Shown here: piece by piece, positions 17,550-27,013 of the stretch
Layout of the letters: every line of letters begins with the position of its first letter
Position numbering within the stretch: position 1 is the stretch's first letter
Notes under the pieces: model-generated
Told to the model about the DNA's origin: nothing
Seen by the model: the letters and a program-made list of their open reading frames with translations, nothing else
The model's database searches: none
Made by a program: the position numbers and the translations under genes
NCBI GenBank assembly: GCA_001787405.1
Contig: MFWV01000001.1
Coordinates: 1-62,056, forward strand
Direction of reading: 5' to 3'
Length of the DNA stretch: 62,056 nucleotides
Origin: Candidatus Pacebacteria bacterium RIFOXYA1_FULL_38_18
GTDB taxonomy: Bacteria; Patescibacteriota; Microgenomatia; UBA1400; PJMF01

Positions 17550-19274
17550 TTATTTCTGTTTTTTAGTTTTTGCTTGGGCGTGTTTTTGCACGGCTTTAAG
17601 ATATTCTACATAAATGGGATGTGGGTTTAATGGCTTTGATTTGTATTCTGGATGAGCTTGAGTGGCAAGAAAGAAAGGATGATCTTGACGTGGAAGCTCA
17701 ATCATTTCTACAAAAAAATCATCGGGACTGGTGCCGGAAAAAACAAAGCCTTTTTCGGCTAATACCTTGCGATATTCGTTGTTGAATTCATAACGATGGC
17801 GATGGCGTTCAGAAATAAGGTTTTGTTTTTTATTTTTGAAAGCTTTGTGTTTACTGTAAATTTCATGAGCAAGGGTACCTGGTTTGAGAACACAGTCATA
17901 AGCACCTAGACGCATGCTAGCCCCCACTCCCTTGATGCGTTGATATTTTTTCTCAAAGGGAATGTCATGAATGATGGGATATGGAGTTTTCTCATCTACT
18001 TCTTTGGTATGAGCGCCCTCCAAACCAACTATGTTTCTAGCAAATTCAACAGAGGCCAACTGCATTCCGTAACAAAGTCCTAAATAGGGTATTTTATTTT
18101 CTCTGGCGTATTGAATGGCATCTATTTTGCCTTCCACCCCTCGTTTGCCCCAACCAATAGGAACAATGATGCCGTCAACTCGTCGCAGATCCTTGAGGGC
18201 TTGACTGTTTTTGTTTTGTAGTGCCTCGGCATTAATAAAAACAATATCCAGTCCTACGTCTTCGGCCCAACTAGCATGTTTTAGAGATTCCAAAAGTGAA
18301 GTGTATGAATCTTGCAGTTCATAATCACCGGTGGCAATGTATTTGGCAATGATAGCGATCGAGATTTTATTCTTTTTTTCAGTCTTAATTTTTTTAACTA
18401 GTTCTTGCCAGGTTTTGAGCTGTGTTTTTTTGACAGGTAGTTTCAGTTTTTGCAAAATACGTTTATCAAAATTTTGTTGATGAAAAAGTAAGGGAATCTG
18501 GTAAATGCTTTTGACGTTTGGATTGGAGATGACATCCTCTTTATGCATGTTACAAAAATAAGCCACTTTTTCTTTACGCTTATCATCAATATCTGATTCT
18601 GCCCTGCCCACGATAAAATCTGGTTGAATACCCATGGCTTGTAAATTTTTGACCGATAATTGAGTGGGTTTGGATTTCATTTCACTGATGTGTGAAGGGG
18701 TGGGAAAGTAAGTGACATGCACCAAAATGACGTCATCAGGGAGAGTTTGCTTCATCAGGCGATAGGCTTCATAGTAAACAATGTTTTGATATTCACCAGC
18801 AGTGCCTCCCAGTTCGATCAAAATAATGTCGTAACCATCAATAGTTTCTCTGATGCGACGAATTATTTCTTCTGGTATGTAAGGAATAGCATCCACAGTA
18901 GCACCCTCGTACTCCAGGTTTTTGGCTTTTTCGATGACCGTAGAGTAGATTTGGCCCATAGTGACGAAGTTTTTGAAACCAACTTCTTGGTTTAAAAAAC
19001 GCTCATAAGTACCCAGATCCAAATCAGCTTCCAAACCATCTTCGCATAAAAAAACATCACCATGTTCTATTGGGTTGATGTTGCCTGAATCCAGGTTGAG
19101 ATAATTTTCGCACTTGAGATTGGTAACGGAATAGCCTTGTTCTTTGAGTAAGACACCAATAGAAGCAGCAGTTGCTCCTTTACCCAAACCAGACAATACG
19201 CCTCCAGAAACGAAGATGTATTTTTTTGGTTTTTTGCTAGAAAAGTGTAAAAGCCCGTCTAATCTCACGGGCAT
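17550..19274 (-). CDS. pyrG: CTP synthase
   Basis: KYIFVSGGVLSGLGKGATAASIG; LCYGMQLA glutaminase Cys; ATQAHPEYKSKPLNPHP. Confidence 0.95.
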   Translation of the reverse strand: MPVRLDGLLHFSSKKPKKYIFVSGGVLSGLGKGATAASIGVLLKEQGYSVTNLKCENYLNLDSGNINPIEHGDVFLCEDGLEADLDLGTYERFLNQEVGFKNFVTMGQIYSTVIEKAKNLEYEGATVDAIPYIPEEIIRRIRETIDGYDIILIELGGTAGEYQNIVYYEAYRLMKQTLPDDVILVHVTYFPTPSHISEMKSKPTQLSVKNLQAMGIQPDFIVGRAESDIDDKRKEKVAYFCNMHKEDVISNPNVKSIYQIPLLFHQQNFDKRILQKLKLPVKKTQLKTWQELVKKIKTEKKNKISIAIIAKYIATGDYELQDSYTSLLESLKHASWAEDVGLDIVFINAEALQNKNSQALKDLRRVDGIIVPIGWGKRGVEGKIDAIQYARENKIPYLGLCYGMQLASVEFARNIVGLEGAHTKEVDEKTPYPIIHDIPFEKKYQRIKGVGASMRLGAYDCVLKPGTLAHEIYSKHKAFKNKKQNLISERHRHRYEFNNEYRKVLAEKGFVFSGTSPDDFFVEMIELPRQDHPFFLATQAHPEYKSKPLNPHPIYVEYLKAVQKHAQAKTKKQK

Positions 19275-19407
19275 AGATTTTACTTGGAATTGTAAGTGAC
19301 GGAAAGGGTCAATTTTCTTGACGAAATACTAGATGTTGTGTTTTTTGATGATCAATTTTGTCTATTTTGTAGTTAGGTTGATTGTCAATTGGTTTACAAT
19401 AACAAAG

Positions 19408-19974
19408 ATGCTCAATGTTTCAACCAAAACCGGTGATGATGGTCAATCTTCTTTGGCAGATGGTACGCGACTTAGTAAAGATCATTTGGTTTTTGAGGTG
19501 ATTGGCACGATTGATGAACTCAATTCTCATTTGGGATTGGCAGTGGCTTTGCTCAAGAAACTAAAAAGTAAAAAAATCATGACGCAAACAGATTTTTTGG
19601 AAACGATTCAACATGAATTATTTACACTGGGTGCGAAAGTAGCTGGAGCCAAATTAAAAATTTCCCAAGAGTTTTTGGACAAAATTGAAAAAACCTCAAC
19701 CGATTTACAGACATCGATGGCCCCCAATTGGCACCATCAATTTGTTTTACCAGGCGGACACGAAGCAGCAGCGCAAGTGGATATTGCTAGATCAGTGTGT
19801 AGAAAATTGGAGCGGAGAATAGTATCTTTAAGCAAAAAAAGAACAATTTCTGAACAGATTTTACAGACTATTAATCGATTATCTGATTATTTATATGTAT
19901 TGCGTTGTTTTATCAATCAAGCATTGGACCAAAAAGAAAAATATTTTATTCGGTCTGAGAAGGTTCATCATTGA
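19408..19974 (+). CDS. Cob(I)alamin adenosyltransferase, PduO type
   Basis: STKTGDDGQSSLADGTRLSKDH...IGTIDELNSHLGLA...LPGGHEAAAQVDIARSVCRKLERR...LNRLSDYLYVL-type ending; ATG at 19408 preferred. Confidence 0.85.
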   Translation: MLNVSTKTGDDGQSSLADGTRLSKDHLVFEVIGTIDELNSHLGLAVALLKKLKSKKIMTQTDFLETIQHELFTLGAKVAGAKLKISQEFLDKIEKTSTDLQTSMAPNWHHQFVLPGGHEAAAQVDIARSVCRKLERRIVSLSKKRTISEQILQTINRLSDYLYVLRCFINQALDQKEKYFIRSEKVHH

Positions 19975-20230
19975 TTAATGATGCTAATCCAATCAATAAA
20001 TCAACCATTTGAATATCATCTTCGGTAATTGGATTTTTCAAAACAGAGCCTAGTTCGTGGGAAACATCTTTTAAACTATCTTGAGGTCTTTCAGGATTTT
20101 TAAGGTAAGCTGTCCAAAAAAGAGTTAGATAAATATACAAATGTCTTCGTCCTTTTAATTCTTTGGACGGAAACTGAGCGTTGATAAATTTTTCCAACTC
20201 ATTGTATCGCCAGCGTTTTGCTTCACTCAT
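19946..20230 (-). CDS. Hypothetical protein
   Basis: 94-aa ORF 5 nt downstream of lexA, coding-like composition. Confidence 0.5.
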   Translation of the reverse strand: MSEAKRWRYNELEKFINAQFPSKELKGRRHLYIYLTLFWTAYLKNPERPQDSLKDVSHELGSVLKNPITEDDIQMVDLLIGLASLINDEPSQTE

Positions 20231-20235
20231 AGAAC

Positions 20236-20856
20236 TTAATAGCGAAACTTACGAATTAACCCTACTACTCTGCCCTGAATCTGAACATTGGTGGCATAGA
20301 TCGGACTCATGTTGGCATTGGCTGGTTCCAGGCGGACTCTAGTGACTTCTTTGTAAAAGCGTTTCAAGGTAGCCAAACCATTGTCTAGCAAAGCTACCAC
20401 GATGTCGCCATTATTTACTTCTTGAGTTTCTTCGATTACCACGTAATCGCCGTCATCAATATGATCCTCAATCATTGATTGGCCTTTTACTTGTAGAATA
20501 TAGGCGCGTTTTTTACTGGTTACCATCTCTGGTGAAACCTTAAAAGTTGCCTCTGGATCAGTATAAGGCTCGATGGGTGAACCGGCAGCGATAAAGCCCA
20601 AAATAGGCAGATCAATGCTGTCTGTAACCCTTAAAAAGGTGCGATCTACCATTTCAATACCTCTGACTGTTCCTTCGTGACGTTTAATCACGTTTTTGCG
20701 TTCCAAAGCTTGTAAATGTTCATGAACGGTAGCTAAAGAAGAGACACCGATTGCTCCAGCAATTTCTTTCAAAGTAGGAGAAAAACCATTTTTTTGAATG
20801 TATTGAACGATATAATCTACGATTTGTCGTTGACGTTTGTATAAAGTGACGGCCAT
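20236..20856 (-). CDS. lexA: LexA-type transcriptional repressor
   Basis: RQRQIVDYIVQYIQKNGFSPTLKEIAGAIGVSSLATVHEHLQALERK; S24 domain IEEGDYV-like QVKGQSMIEDHIDDGDYVVIEE. Confidence 0.93.
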   Translation of the reverse strand: MAVTLYKRQRQIVDYIVQYIQKNGFSPTLKEIAGAIGVSSLATVHEHLQALERKNVIKRHEGTVRGIEMVDRTFLRVTDSIDLPILGFIAAGSPIEPYTDPEATFKVSPEMVTSKKRAYILQVKGQSMIEDHIDDGDYVVIEETQEVNNGDIVVALLDNGLATLKRFYKEVTRVRLEPANANMSPIYATNVQIQGRVVGLIRKFRY

Positions 20857-21030
20857 GGCAGTTCCTTTTTTTAATTTACTTATTTATTTTTAACCAAATA
20901 AATCCCAAAGATTACCCAGAGTATATGCAAGGAAAGCCCGAAGAGCAACATCATCTTTTAGTAAAATAATATATCAAAATATCTCAAAAACTGTTTGAGA
21001 GCTTTCGGGTAAAGATTTGTTGGATAAAAA

Positions 21031-21672
21031 TCAGCGACGGCGAAAAAAATTGACGATTTTGAACCACCAAGAGTTCTGACGCATAAATCGTTCTTGGAGA
21101 TAAGGCAATAATAATTTGTAAAAAGCTACTCCTGCCAGAAGAACGATGGTACCGATGAGAATGGTCAAATCAAATTTATTTTCTAGGAACCAAGCTACAC
21201 TTTCTCCAAAAATAGCAATAGAACCAGTGATGAGCATGTATCGTGTTCCCCTGCCCAAAATAGAGGCCAGTAAAAATCTGCGGAAATTCAGATCGAAGAC
21301 TCCAGCAGAAAGAGTGAATACTTTAAATGGAATAGGAGTGAAGGCAGCGATAAAAATTGCTTTTGAGTCATATTTTTGAAAAAGTTTTTGTACAGTAGTG
21401 ATATGGTCTTGTTTGAATAATTTATGCAAAATAGGCTTGCCTCCTTTTTTCCCCAACCAGTACCCAAACATGGCTCCCAAAACAGAAAAGAGTGTAATAA
21501 AAAGTCCATACCACAGTGAGAATTGGGGAGTGGCCAGACTCATGGGAATAACCATTACCTCTGGAGGAATGATAAAAAAAGCACTTTCTGAAAAAGAAAA
21601 CAATCCCAAGATTGCTAAAGCATAGGGACTAGTCATCCAAACCTGAACGGCTTCACTGGTAAAAAAACTCAT
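21031..21672 (-). CDS. DedA / SNARE-associated (YqaA-like) membrane protein
   Basis: FSESAFFIIPPEVMVIPM...GAMFGYWLGKKGGKPI...FKVFTLSAGVF. Confidence 0.8.
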   Translation of the reverse strand: MSFFTSEAVQVWMTSPYALAILGLFSFSESAFFIIPPEVMVIPMSLATPQFSLWYGLFITLFSVLGAMFGYWLGKKGGKPILHKLFKQDHITTVQKLFQKYDSKAIFIAAFTPIPFKVFTLSAGVFDLNFRRFLLASILGRGTRYMLITGSIAIFGESVAWFLENKFDLTILIGTIVLLAGVAFYKLLLPYLQERFMRQNSWWFKIVNFFRRR

Positions 21673-21739
21673 AATTTTAATTCTTTCTAACTAGCAATGA
21701 TACTCAAATACTTATAAAACGAAATAATGTTTTTTATTT

Positions 21740-23683
21740 TTAAGCTGTCGGTTCACTAGGATTTGGAACGGGAGTGCTGGTTGGCTCAGTGCTTCCAGTT
21801 GTTGGTGGTTGAGCAGCCCCGATTTCTTTTAGAGTGCTATCAATGGTTTGTTGTACCTCGGCTTCCAGTGGTTTCTCTGTTGCTGGCTGATCAATTGCTG
21901 GTTTTGGCTCTGCTGTTTGCTGTTCAGTTGGTTTTGGCTCAGTCGGCTTGGGAGTAGTCATGGGAGTTGCAATGGGAGGAGTGTTCATGGGTGCTTCTGT
22001 GGGAGCTGGCATTGGAGAGACCCCAGTATTGGTTGTAGAAGCAGGTGGAGTTGTTGATTCAGTTGGCTTGGGAGCAGTCACAGGCATTGGTTCGACTGCT
22101 GGATTTAAAGTAGGAACGGTTAGTGTTGGTTCCGGGGTTGCTGGTGTTGTTGAGCTAGGAGCTACTGGAGTTTGTCCCAAAGCTACTTCCTCTGTAATAC
22201 CTTGACTACCAGTCAATTCATTGGGTGCTGATGCGGGTTGTGGCATAGAGGGTGAGCTTGCTGGTATTGCTGGTGTTGGAGTTGGCTCAGATGTTAAAGT
22301 TGGCTTTGGTGTGGGTACTGTTTGACCACTTGATTCACTGGTAGGTTCAGTGGTGACTTGATTGTCATCAGTAGGCTCATTTGCCAAATTGGTTTGTTGA
22401 TTGAGTTGCATCTCAGTTCCTTCCCTAATAATTTTTTCTAAAGCTAAATAAATATCAGCTAGTCGATTATATTTAGCCACGGCCTCTCCGCGATTGGTGG
22501 GTCCAAATTTAACAAACTCGGCTCCAATTCCTACCGCAAAATCAGCTAGAAAATCATCATTGGTTTCACCAGTACGCTGGGAAACCACGATACTCCAACC
22601 AGCTGCTCTTGCTATTCTGACGGCTTCTAGCGTTTCTGTCAAAGTACCTATCTGGCTGGGTTTGACTACTAGAGTATTGCCGACCTGGTTTTGAGTGGCT
22701 TGCGCTACCAATTTGGGATCAGTGGCAGTCATGGCATCAACGGCTATCCGAGTGGTTTGACCTAAATCGGCAGTAAAGGTTTTCCAAGAATTGATGTCTT
22801 TGATCAGAAATGGATCTTCAAAATAGGTAAGACTATATTTCTTTTGTAAATCTTGGTAATACTCCAATAATTCTTTTTCTGTGTAACCAGTGTTTTTATC
22901 TTTGATGAGGTATTTATTTTTTTCTTGTAATTGTTCAGCTCCAGAGTCAACACCAAAGAAAAAATCTCTGGCCAAAATATAAGAAGTTTTACGAGCTGCT
23001 TCAATAATAAATTCAAAAACATCAGTATTTTTTTGTAAAGAGGGGGTGAAGCCACCCAATTCACCAGTAGAATAATTGGCTTTTTGATCTTTGAGGATTT
23101 TTTGCAAAGTAGCTCGCAGAGAACTCTCTATTTCCAAACTGACCCGATAATCAACGTGGCTGGCTGGAATGACCAAGAATTCTTGGAAATCAAGATTGCC
23201 AGAACCGTATTGCCCGCCATTGATCAAACCATAAAGACAAACCGGCAGAGCAAGATGGTCAGTAAGCTGATATTGATTGATTAAATATTGATAAAGAGGG
23301 AAATCGCTGGCTACTGCTCCAGCTTTCATCACTGCTTGGGAAACGGCACTCAGTGTATTAGCTCCCACCTGAGCTTTATTGGGGGTACTATCCAATTGTA
23401 AAAGTAATTGATCAATGCTGGTTTGATCTTGAGGATTTTGTCCAATCAGTTGGGGGGCAATGGTTTTATTTATTAAATTAACCGCTTTTTGCACTCCCCT
23501 GCCTGCCATATGTTCTGGATCTTGATCAAAAAGAGCCTTGGCAGCATGAGGATATTGAAGAACACTGTTGGGTACACTGGTATCTACTAGTTCACCACTA
23601 TCCAGTTCTAGATCAACCCAAATAGTGGGATTACCCATGGAATCAAGAATCTCTTTGGCCTGCAGACTTTTAATGGTAGCCAT
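21740..23683 (-). CDS. eno: Enolase-like protein with divergent active site and ~215-aa Pro/Thr/Ser-rich C-terminal extension
   Basis: AKEILDSMGNPT, KGV-like RGVQKAVNLIN, VGANTLSAVSQA, FQEFLVIP, IGTLTETLEAVRIARAAGW, SQRTGETNDD; tail ...TVPTPKPTLTSEPTPTPAIPASSPSMPQP... Confidence 0.85.
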   Translation of the reverse strand: MATIKSLQAKEILDSMGNPTIWVDLELDSGELVDTSVPNSVLQYPHAAKALFDQDPEHMAGRGVQKAVNLINKTIAPQLIGQNPQDQTSIDQLLLQLDSTPNKAQVGANTLSAVSQAVMKAGAVASDFPLYQYLINQYQLTDHLALPVCLYGLINGGQYGSGNLDFQEFLVIPASHVDYRVSLEIESSLRATLQKILKDQKANYSTGELGGFTPSLQKNTDVFEFIIEAARKTSYILARDFFFGVDSGAEQLQEKNKYLIKDKNTGYTEKELLEYYQDLQKKYSLTYFEDPFLIKDINSWKTFTADLGQTTRIAVDAMTATDPKLVAQATQNQVGNTLVVKPSQIGTLTETLEAVRIARAAGWSIVVSQRTGETNDDFLADFAVGIGAEFVKFGPTNRGEAVAKYNRLADIYLALEKIIREGTEMQLNQQTNLANEPTDDNQVTTEPTSESSGQTVPTPKPTLTSEPTPTPAIPASSPSMPQPASAPNELTGSQGITEEVALGQTPVAPSSTTPATPEPTLTVPTLNPAVEPMPVTAPKPTESTTPPASTTNTGVSPMPAPTEAPMNTPPIATPMTTPKPTEPKPTEQQTAEPKPAIDQPATEKPLEAEVQQTIDSTLKEIGAAQPPTTGSTEPTSTPVPNPSEPTA

Positions 23684-23731
23684 ACCACTACTATAAAGGT
23701 TGGCTCAACAGATGTGAAGAGAGAGGGTTTT

Positions 23732-24817
23732 CTACTTCCCTAGCTCTTCTTTGAACTGATCCACAAATGGAACGGGGCAGGGATCGATACCCTCCAACAT
23801 GGCAGTATAAAAATTGGTATAAGACATGAGGGTAATGAGTTCAAAAACTTGGGTTAGTTTAGTATCGGCTTGCAACTCAACGGCCAAGGTATCAATCTGG
23901 TTTTGTTCGACAATTTCCTGAGTTAGCTTCATTCTTTTTTGATTTCTGGGTTGATAAAACTCGGAATTGAAAAACAAAAAGACATGACTACCGATATTGC
24001 TAGCTGGAAAACGCAAACCCTCCATCAAATGATGATTAAGCTCCGGCACCACTTTGAAGTCTGCAAAAAGCTTGGCGTTTTCATTAAACTGATTGGTAGC
24101 TACATGGGTAGCTCCTACCAGAAACTCACTCGCTACTAGGATTGGTCGGCGCTCAAGACAAGTGTAAGCCAAGATTTTGGCTTGGTTTTCTGCTTGTTTG
24201 GTTTCCGGTCCCAGTTTTTCTGCAGTGCGAATGATGGTGGTGATAACTTCTTCAATTTCCGCATCAGTGATCTTCACCAAACCTGCTTTGACCAATAAAC
24301 CAATCAAGCCGATGATGGCATAGCCAATAGCCATGCGTGGTTGATTAGAGGGGTTGTGGACAGGATCGATAAGATAGGTAGGGTAATTTTCTGTTTTAGC
24401 AATTTCTGCCAACTTGCCACCAGCAGTAATCACGGCTACTTGAGCGCCTTTGTCTTTGGCCTGCTTAGCGCAAAACAACACTTCCTCGGTAGAGCCAGAA
24501 TAACTCGATAAAATTACCAGCGTGTCTTCATCTACGTAAGCGGGCAAGTTATAGCCGTTATAGACCTCGAAAGGTTCTGGCAGTCGGTCGGCGTATAAAT
24601 GTTTAAAAACATCAGCGCCCAGAGCTGAACCCCCCATGCCTGCTACCACTACGTTATAGATGTTGCCTGAGGGGGAGAACTTAACTGACTGAGTACCTTC
24701 CCAAGCATGTCTAACCTGATCAGCCAATGCTTCGACAGAGCCTAAAACATTTGATTTATCTAGTTTGCTGATTTCTTCGCGAGAATCCAAAACAGAATTT
24801 TTTTTAGTATTTTCCAT
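23732..24817 (-). CDS. Bifunctional phosphoglucose/phosphomannose isomerase (SIS domain)
   Basis: VVVAGMGGSALGADVFKHL; LSSYSGSTEEVL; NQFNENAKLFADFKVVPELNHH. Confidence 0.88.
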   Translation of the reverse strand: MENTKKNSVLDSREEISKLDKSNVLGSVEALADQVRHAWEGTQSVKFSPSGNIYNVVVAGMGGSALGADVFKHLYADRLPEPFEVYNGYNLPAYVDEDTLVILSSYSGSTEEVLFCAKQAKDKGAQVAVITAGGKLAEIAKTENYPTYLIDPVHNPSNQPRMAIGYAIIGLIGLLVKAGLVKITDAEIEEVITTIIRTAEKLGPETKQAENQAKILAYTCLERRPILVASEFLVGATHVATNQFNENAKLFADFKVVPELNHHLMEGLRFPASNIGSHVFLFFNSEFYQPRNQKRMKLTQEIVEQNQIDTLAVELQADTKLTQVFELITLMSYTNFYTAMLEGIDPCPVPFVDQFKEELGK

Positions 24818-24841
24818 AATCCCTTTCTTTATTTTTTTAAT

Positions 24842-26263
24842 CTAGTCCAAGGCGTGAGTATTTACTCCTTTTGTCCAATCAATTTCCGGATGAGCACTCA
24901 AGATTTTTTTAAGAGTTTTCTTCATGTTCTCATATTGAGCTTGAGTTTTACCTTCAAACTTGACCGTGATGTATGGTCCGTTTTGGGAAGCACGCACGAT
25001 CGCCATCTCCTCAGCTGTATCCATGCGAATACCATCGATATCTACGTATTTGGCGTCAGGCCACTGTTTTTTAAACTCAGTGCGGATGACGGTATCGATG
25101 AATTTAAACTTAATTTCATCAGCCAAACCAAACTTAATTTCTGGACTACTGACATATTTAGCTAGTTGCTCAGCTGCTTGGCTCAGACTCATTTTTTTAC
25201 GTTCCAAATAAGCGAGTAAGCGCAAGCTGGCATAAGCTCCGTCATCGTGACCATAAAAATTATCCATGAAGAAAATGTGGCCAGATAATTCGCCACCAAA
25301 AGGTGAGCGCTCTTCTTTTACTTTAGCTTTAATAAAGGAGTGACCAGTCAGCCACATCACTGGCTTGCCACCAGCTTCCTCGATTGCTTCAGTCACTTGT
25401 CTAGAACAGAGGGTGTTGTAAACAATGGGTGCGCCAGGAAGGAATTCCAGTACATCTTTGGCAAACAAAGCCACGATGCTATCCATCCACAATACTTGCC
25501 CTTTTTCATCCACTACGGCCATGCGATCACCATCGGTGTCATAGGCAAAACCCAAATCAGCACCATGTTTTTTGACTCCTTCTGCTAAACGATTCAACAC
25601 TTTCTCTTCAGTCGGATCAGGTGCACCTAGAGGGAAGTTGCCGTCTGGCTCACAGTTTTGCTGGATCACTTCCAGACCAGCCTTTTCGAAAATCTGTGGA
25701 TAGAAAACTCCAGAACCAGTATTGCAAGCATCCACTACGATTTTCCATTTTTTTTGTAAATCAAAGTATTTAAGAATTTCATCACGATAGATGGGGAATA
25801 AATCGAAGTCACGATTCGAGCCCTGACCTTCAGAGAACTTCCCTTTTTCTACCAGCTTACGCATCATTTGAATTTCTTCAGTGATCATAGTGTCGGAATA
25901 TCCCACTCCCAGCTTCACGCCGTTAAATTCTTTAGGATTATGAGAAGCAGTAATCATGGCACTACCTTTAGTTTTAAATTCATAGGAAGAAAAATAAACA
26001 ATTTGGCTCATACTCAAGCCCAAGCTAATTGTATCGATTCCTCCATCATTTAAACCTTGAATGAAAGCCTTGGTGTATTGCTCGCTGGTGAGTCGGTTGT
26101 CATGACCGACTGCTGATTCAGCGATTCGTCTTTCAGCTAGAAAAGTGGCATAAGCTCTGCCCAAGGTGTAAAAAACATCCTCGTTGAGTTGTTCATCAAC
26201 CACTCCCCGAATGTCATAGCCGCGAAAAATGGTGGGGTCAATAGTTTTGATTAATTTGTACAT
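24842..26263 (-). CDS. Phosphomannomutase/phosphoglucomutase
   Basis: IFRGYDIRGVVDEQL; ITASHNPKEFNGVKLG; FAYDTDGDRMAVVDE; GELSGHIFF. Confidence 0.93.
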   Translation of the reverse strand: MYKLIKTIDPTIFRGYDIRGVVDEQLNEDVFYTLGRAYATFLAERRIAESAVGHDNRLTSEQYTKAFIQGLNDGGIDTISLGLSMSQIVYFSSYEFKTKGSAMITASHNPKEFNGVKLGVGYSDTMITEEIQMMRKLVEKGKFSEGQGSNRDFDLFPIYRDEILKYFDLQKKWKIVVDACNTGSGVFYPQIFEKAGLEVIQQNCEPDGNFPLGAPDPTEEKVLNRLAEGVKKHGADLGFAYDTDGDRMAVVDEKGQVLWMDSIVALFAKDVLEFLPGAPIVYNTLCSRQVTEAIEEAGGKPVMWLTGHSFIKAKVKEERSPFGGELSGHIFFMDNFYGHDDGAYASLRLLAYLERKKMSLSQAAEQLAKYVSSPEIKFGLADEIKFKFIDTVIRTEFKKQWPDAKYVDIDGIRMDTAEEMAIVRASQNGPYITVKFEGKTQAQYENMKKTLKKILSAHPEIDWTKGVNTHALD

Positions 26264-26286
26264 GATTTCCTTTCGTGTGCTTCACT

Positions 26287-26967
26287 TTATAAGTTTGCTC
26301 CCAAGAGATCAAGCTCCTGACCCACTGACAAAAAACTGCCAGAAGTTTTGGCATTGATGTCAATGGTGTAGAGCTGATGGTGAATGCTGAGTAACTGAGC
26401 TAATGAAAAGCCTTGGGCTTGTTTTTTGAGTTTGGCAATGACGAAGGGCGGGCCACCGGGCGTGGTGCCGTCTTTAATTTGAATCAAGAGTCTGACTTGA
26501 CGAACCAACATGGCAAAACAAGTATGTTCTCCATCCGCACTTTGGGCTTTTTGAGAAAGCTCAAAGTATTTTTGCTTGGCCGTTTGTGGACTAAAAGCAT
26601 CCAGCCAAGCAAACAAAGTATTGGTCAATTTGAATTGTTCCACCTGAGCTTTGGGAAATTTTTTGAGCATGGTGGGAGTGAGATCTCTTTTTTCCCACAA
26701 AATAACCGTCACATTGGCTTTACTAACAATATCGATTAATTGGTTTTTTTTGGCACTGCGAGGTAAAGAATGCAGTTCTTCAATAATGACCATCTGTTCC
26801 GTACCAAATAATGAAGTTTTTTGCAATGCTGTTTCCAGCATGGCTGGACTGAGTTGTTTGGCAGTCAGTCGCTCAATTTCTTTGCCATTGAATTTGGCTT
26901 CCGTCAGCAACTTCACCAATCTTTCTCTAGATTTTATGACATTTTCGCCATGTAGAATAATTGTCAT
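26287..26967 (-). CDS. holA: DNA polymerase III delta subunit-like (short HolA)
   Basis: MTIILHGENVIKSRERLVKLL...TSLFGTEQMVIIEELHSL...CFAMLVRQVRLLIQIKDG. Confidence 0.65.
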   Translation of the reverse strand: MTIILHGENVIKSRERLVKLLTEAKFNGKEIERLTAKQLSPAMLETALQKTSLFGTEQMVIIEELHSLPRSAKKNQLIDIVSKANVTVILWEKRDLTPTMLKKFPKAQVEQFKLTNTLFAWLDAFSPQTAKQKYFELSQKAQSADGEHTCFAMLVRQVRLLIQIKDGTTPGGPPFVIAKLKKQAQGFSLAQLLSIHHQLYTIDINAKTSGSFLSVGQELDLLGANL

Positions 26968-27013
26968 ATAAAGATCATACTTATATTTAATTTAACTGTA
27001 AAGTAAGAATGAA

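Noticed and set aside
21763-22205. Plus-strand ORFs of 64-85 aa opposite the enolase tail
   Set aside because: Gly/Val/Trp/Leu-biased antisense shadows of the Pro/Thr/Ser-rich coding repeats
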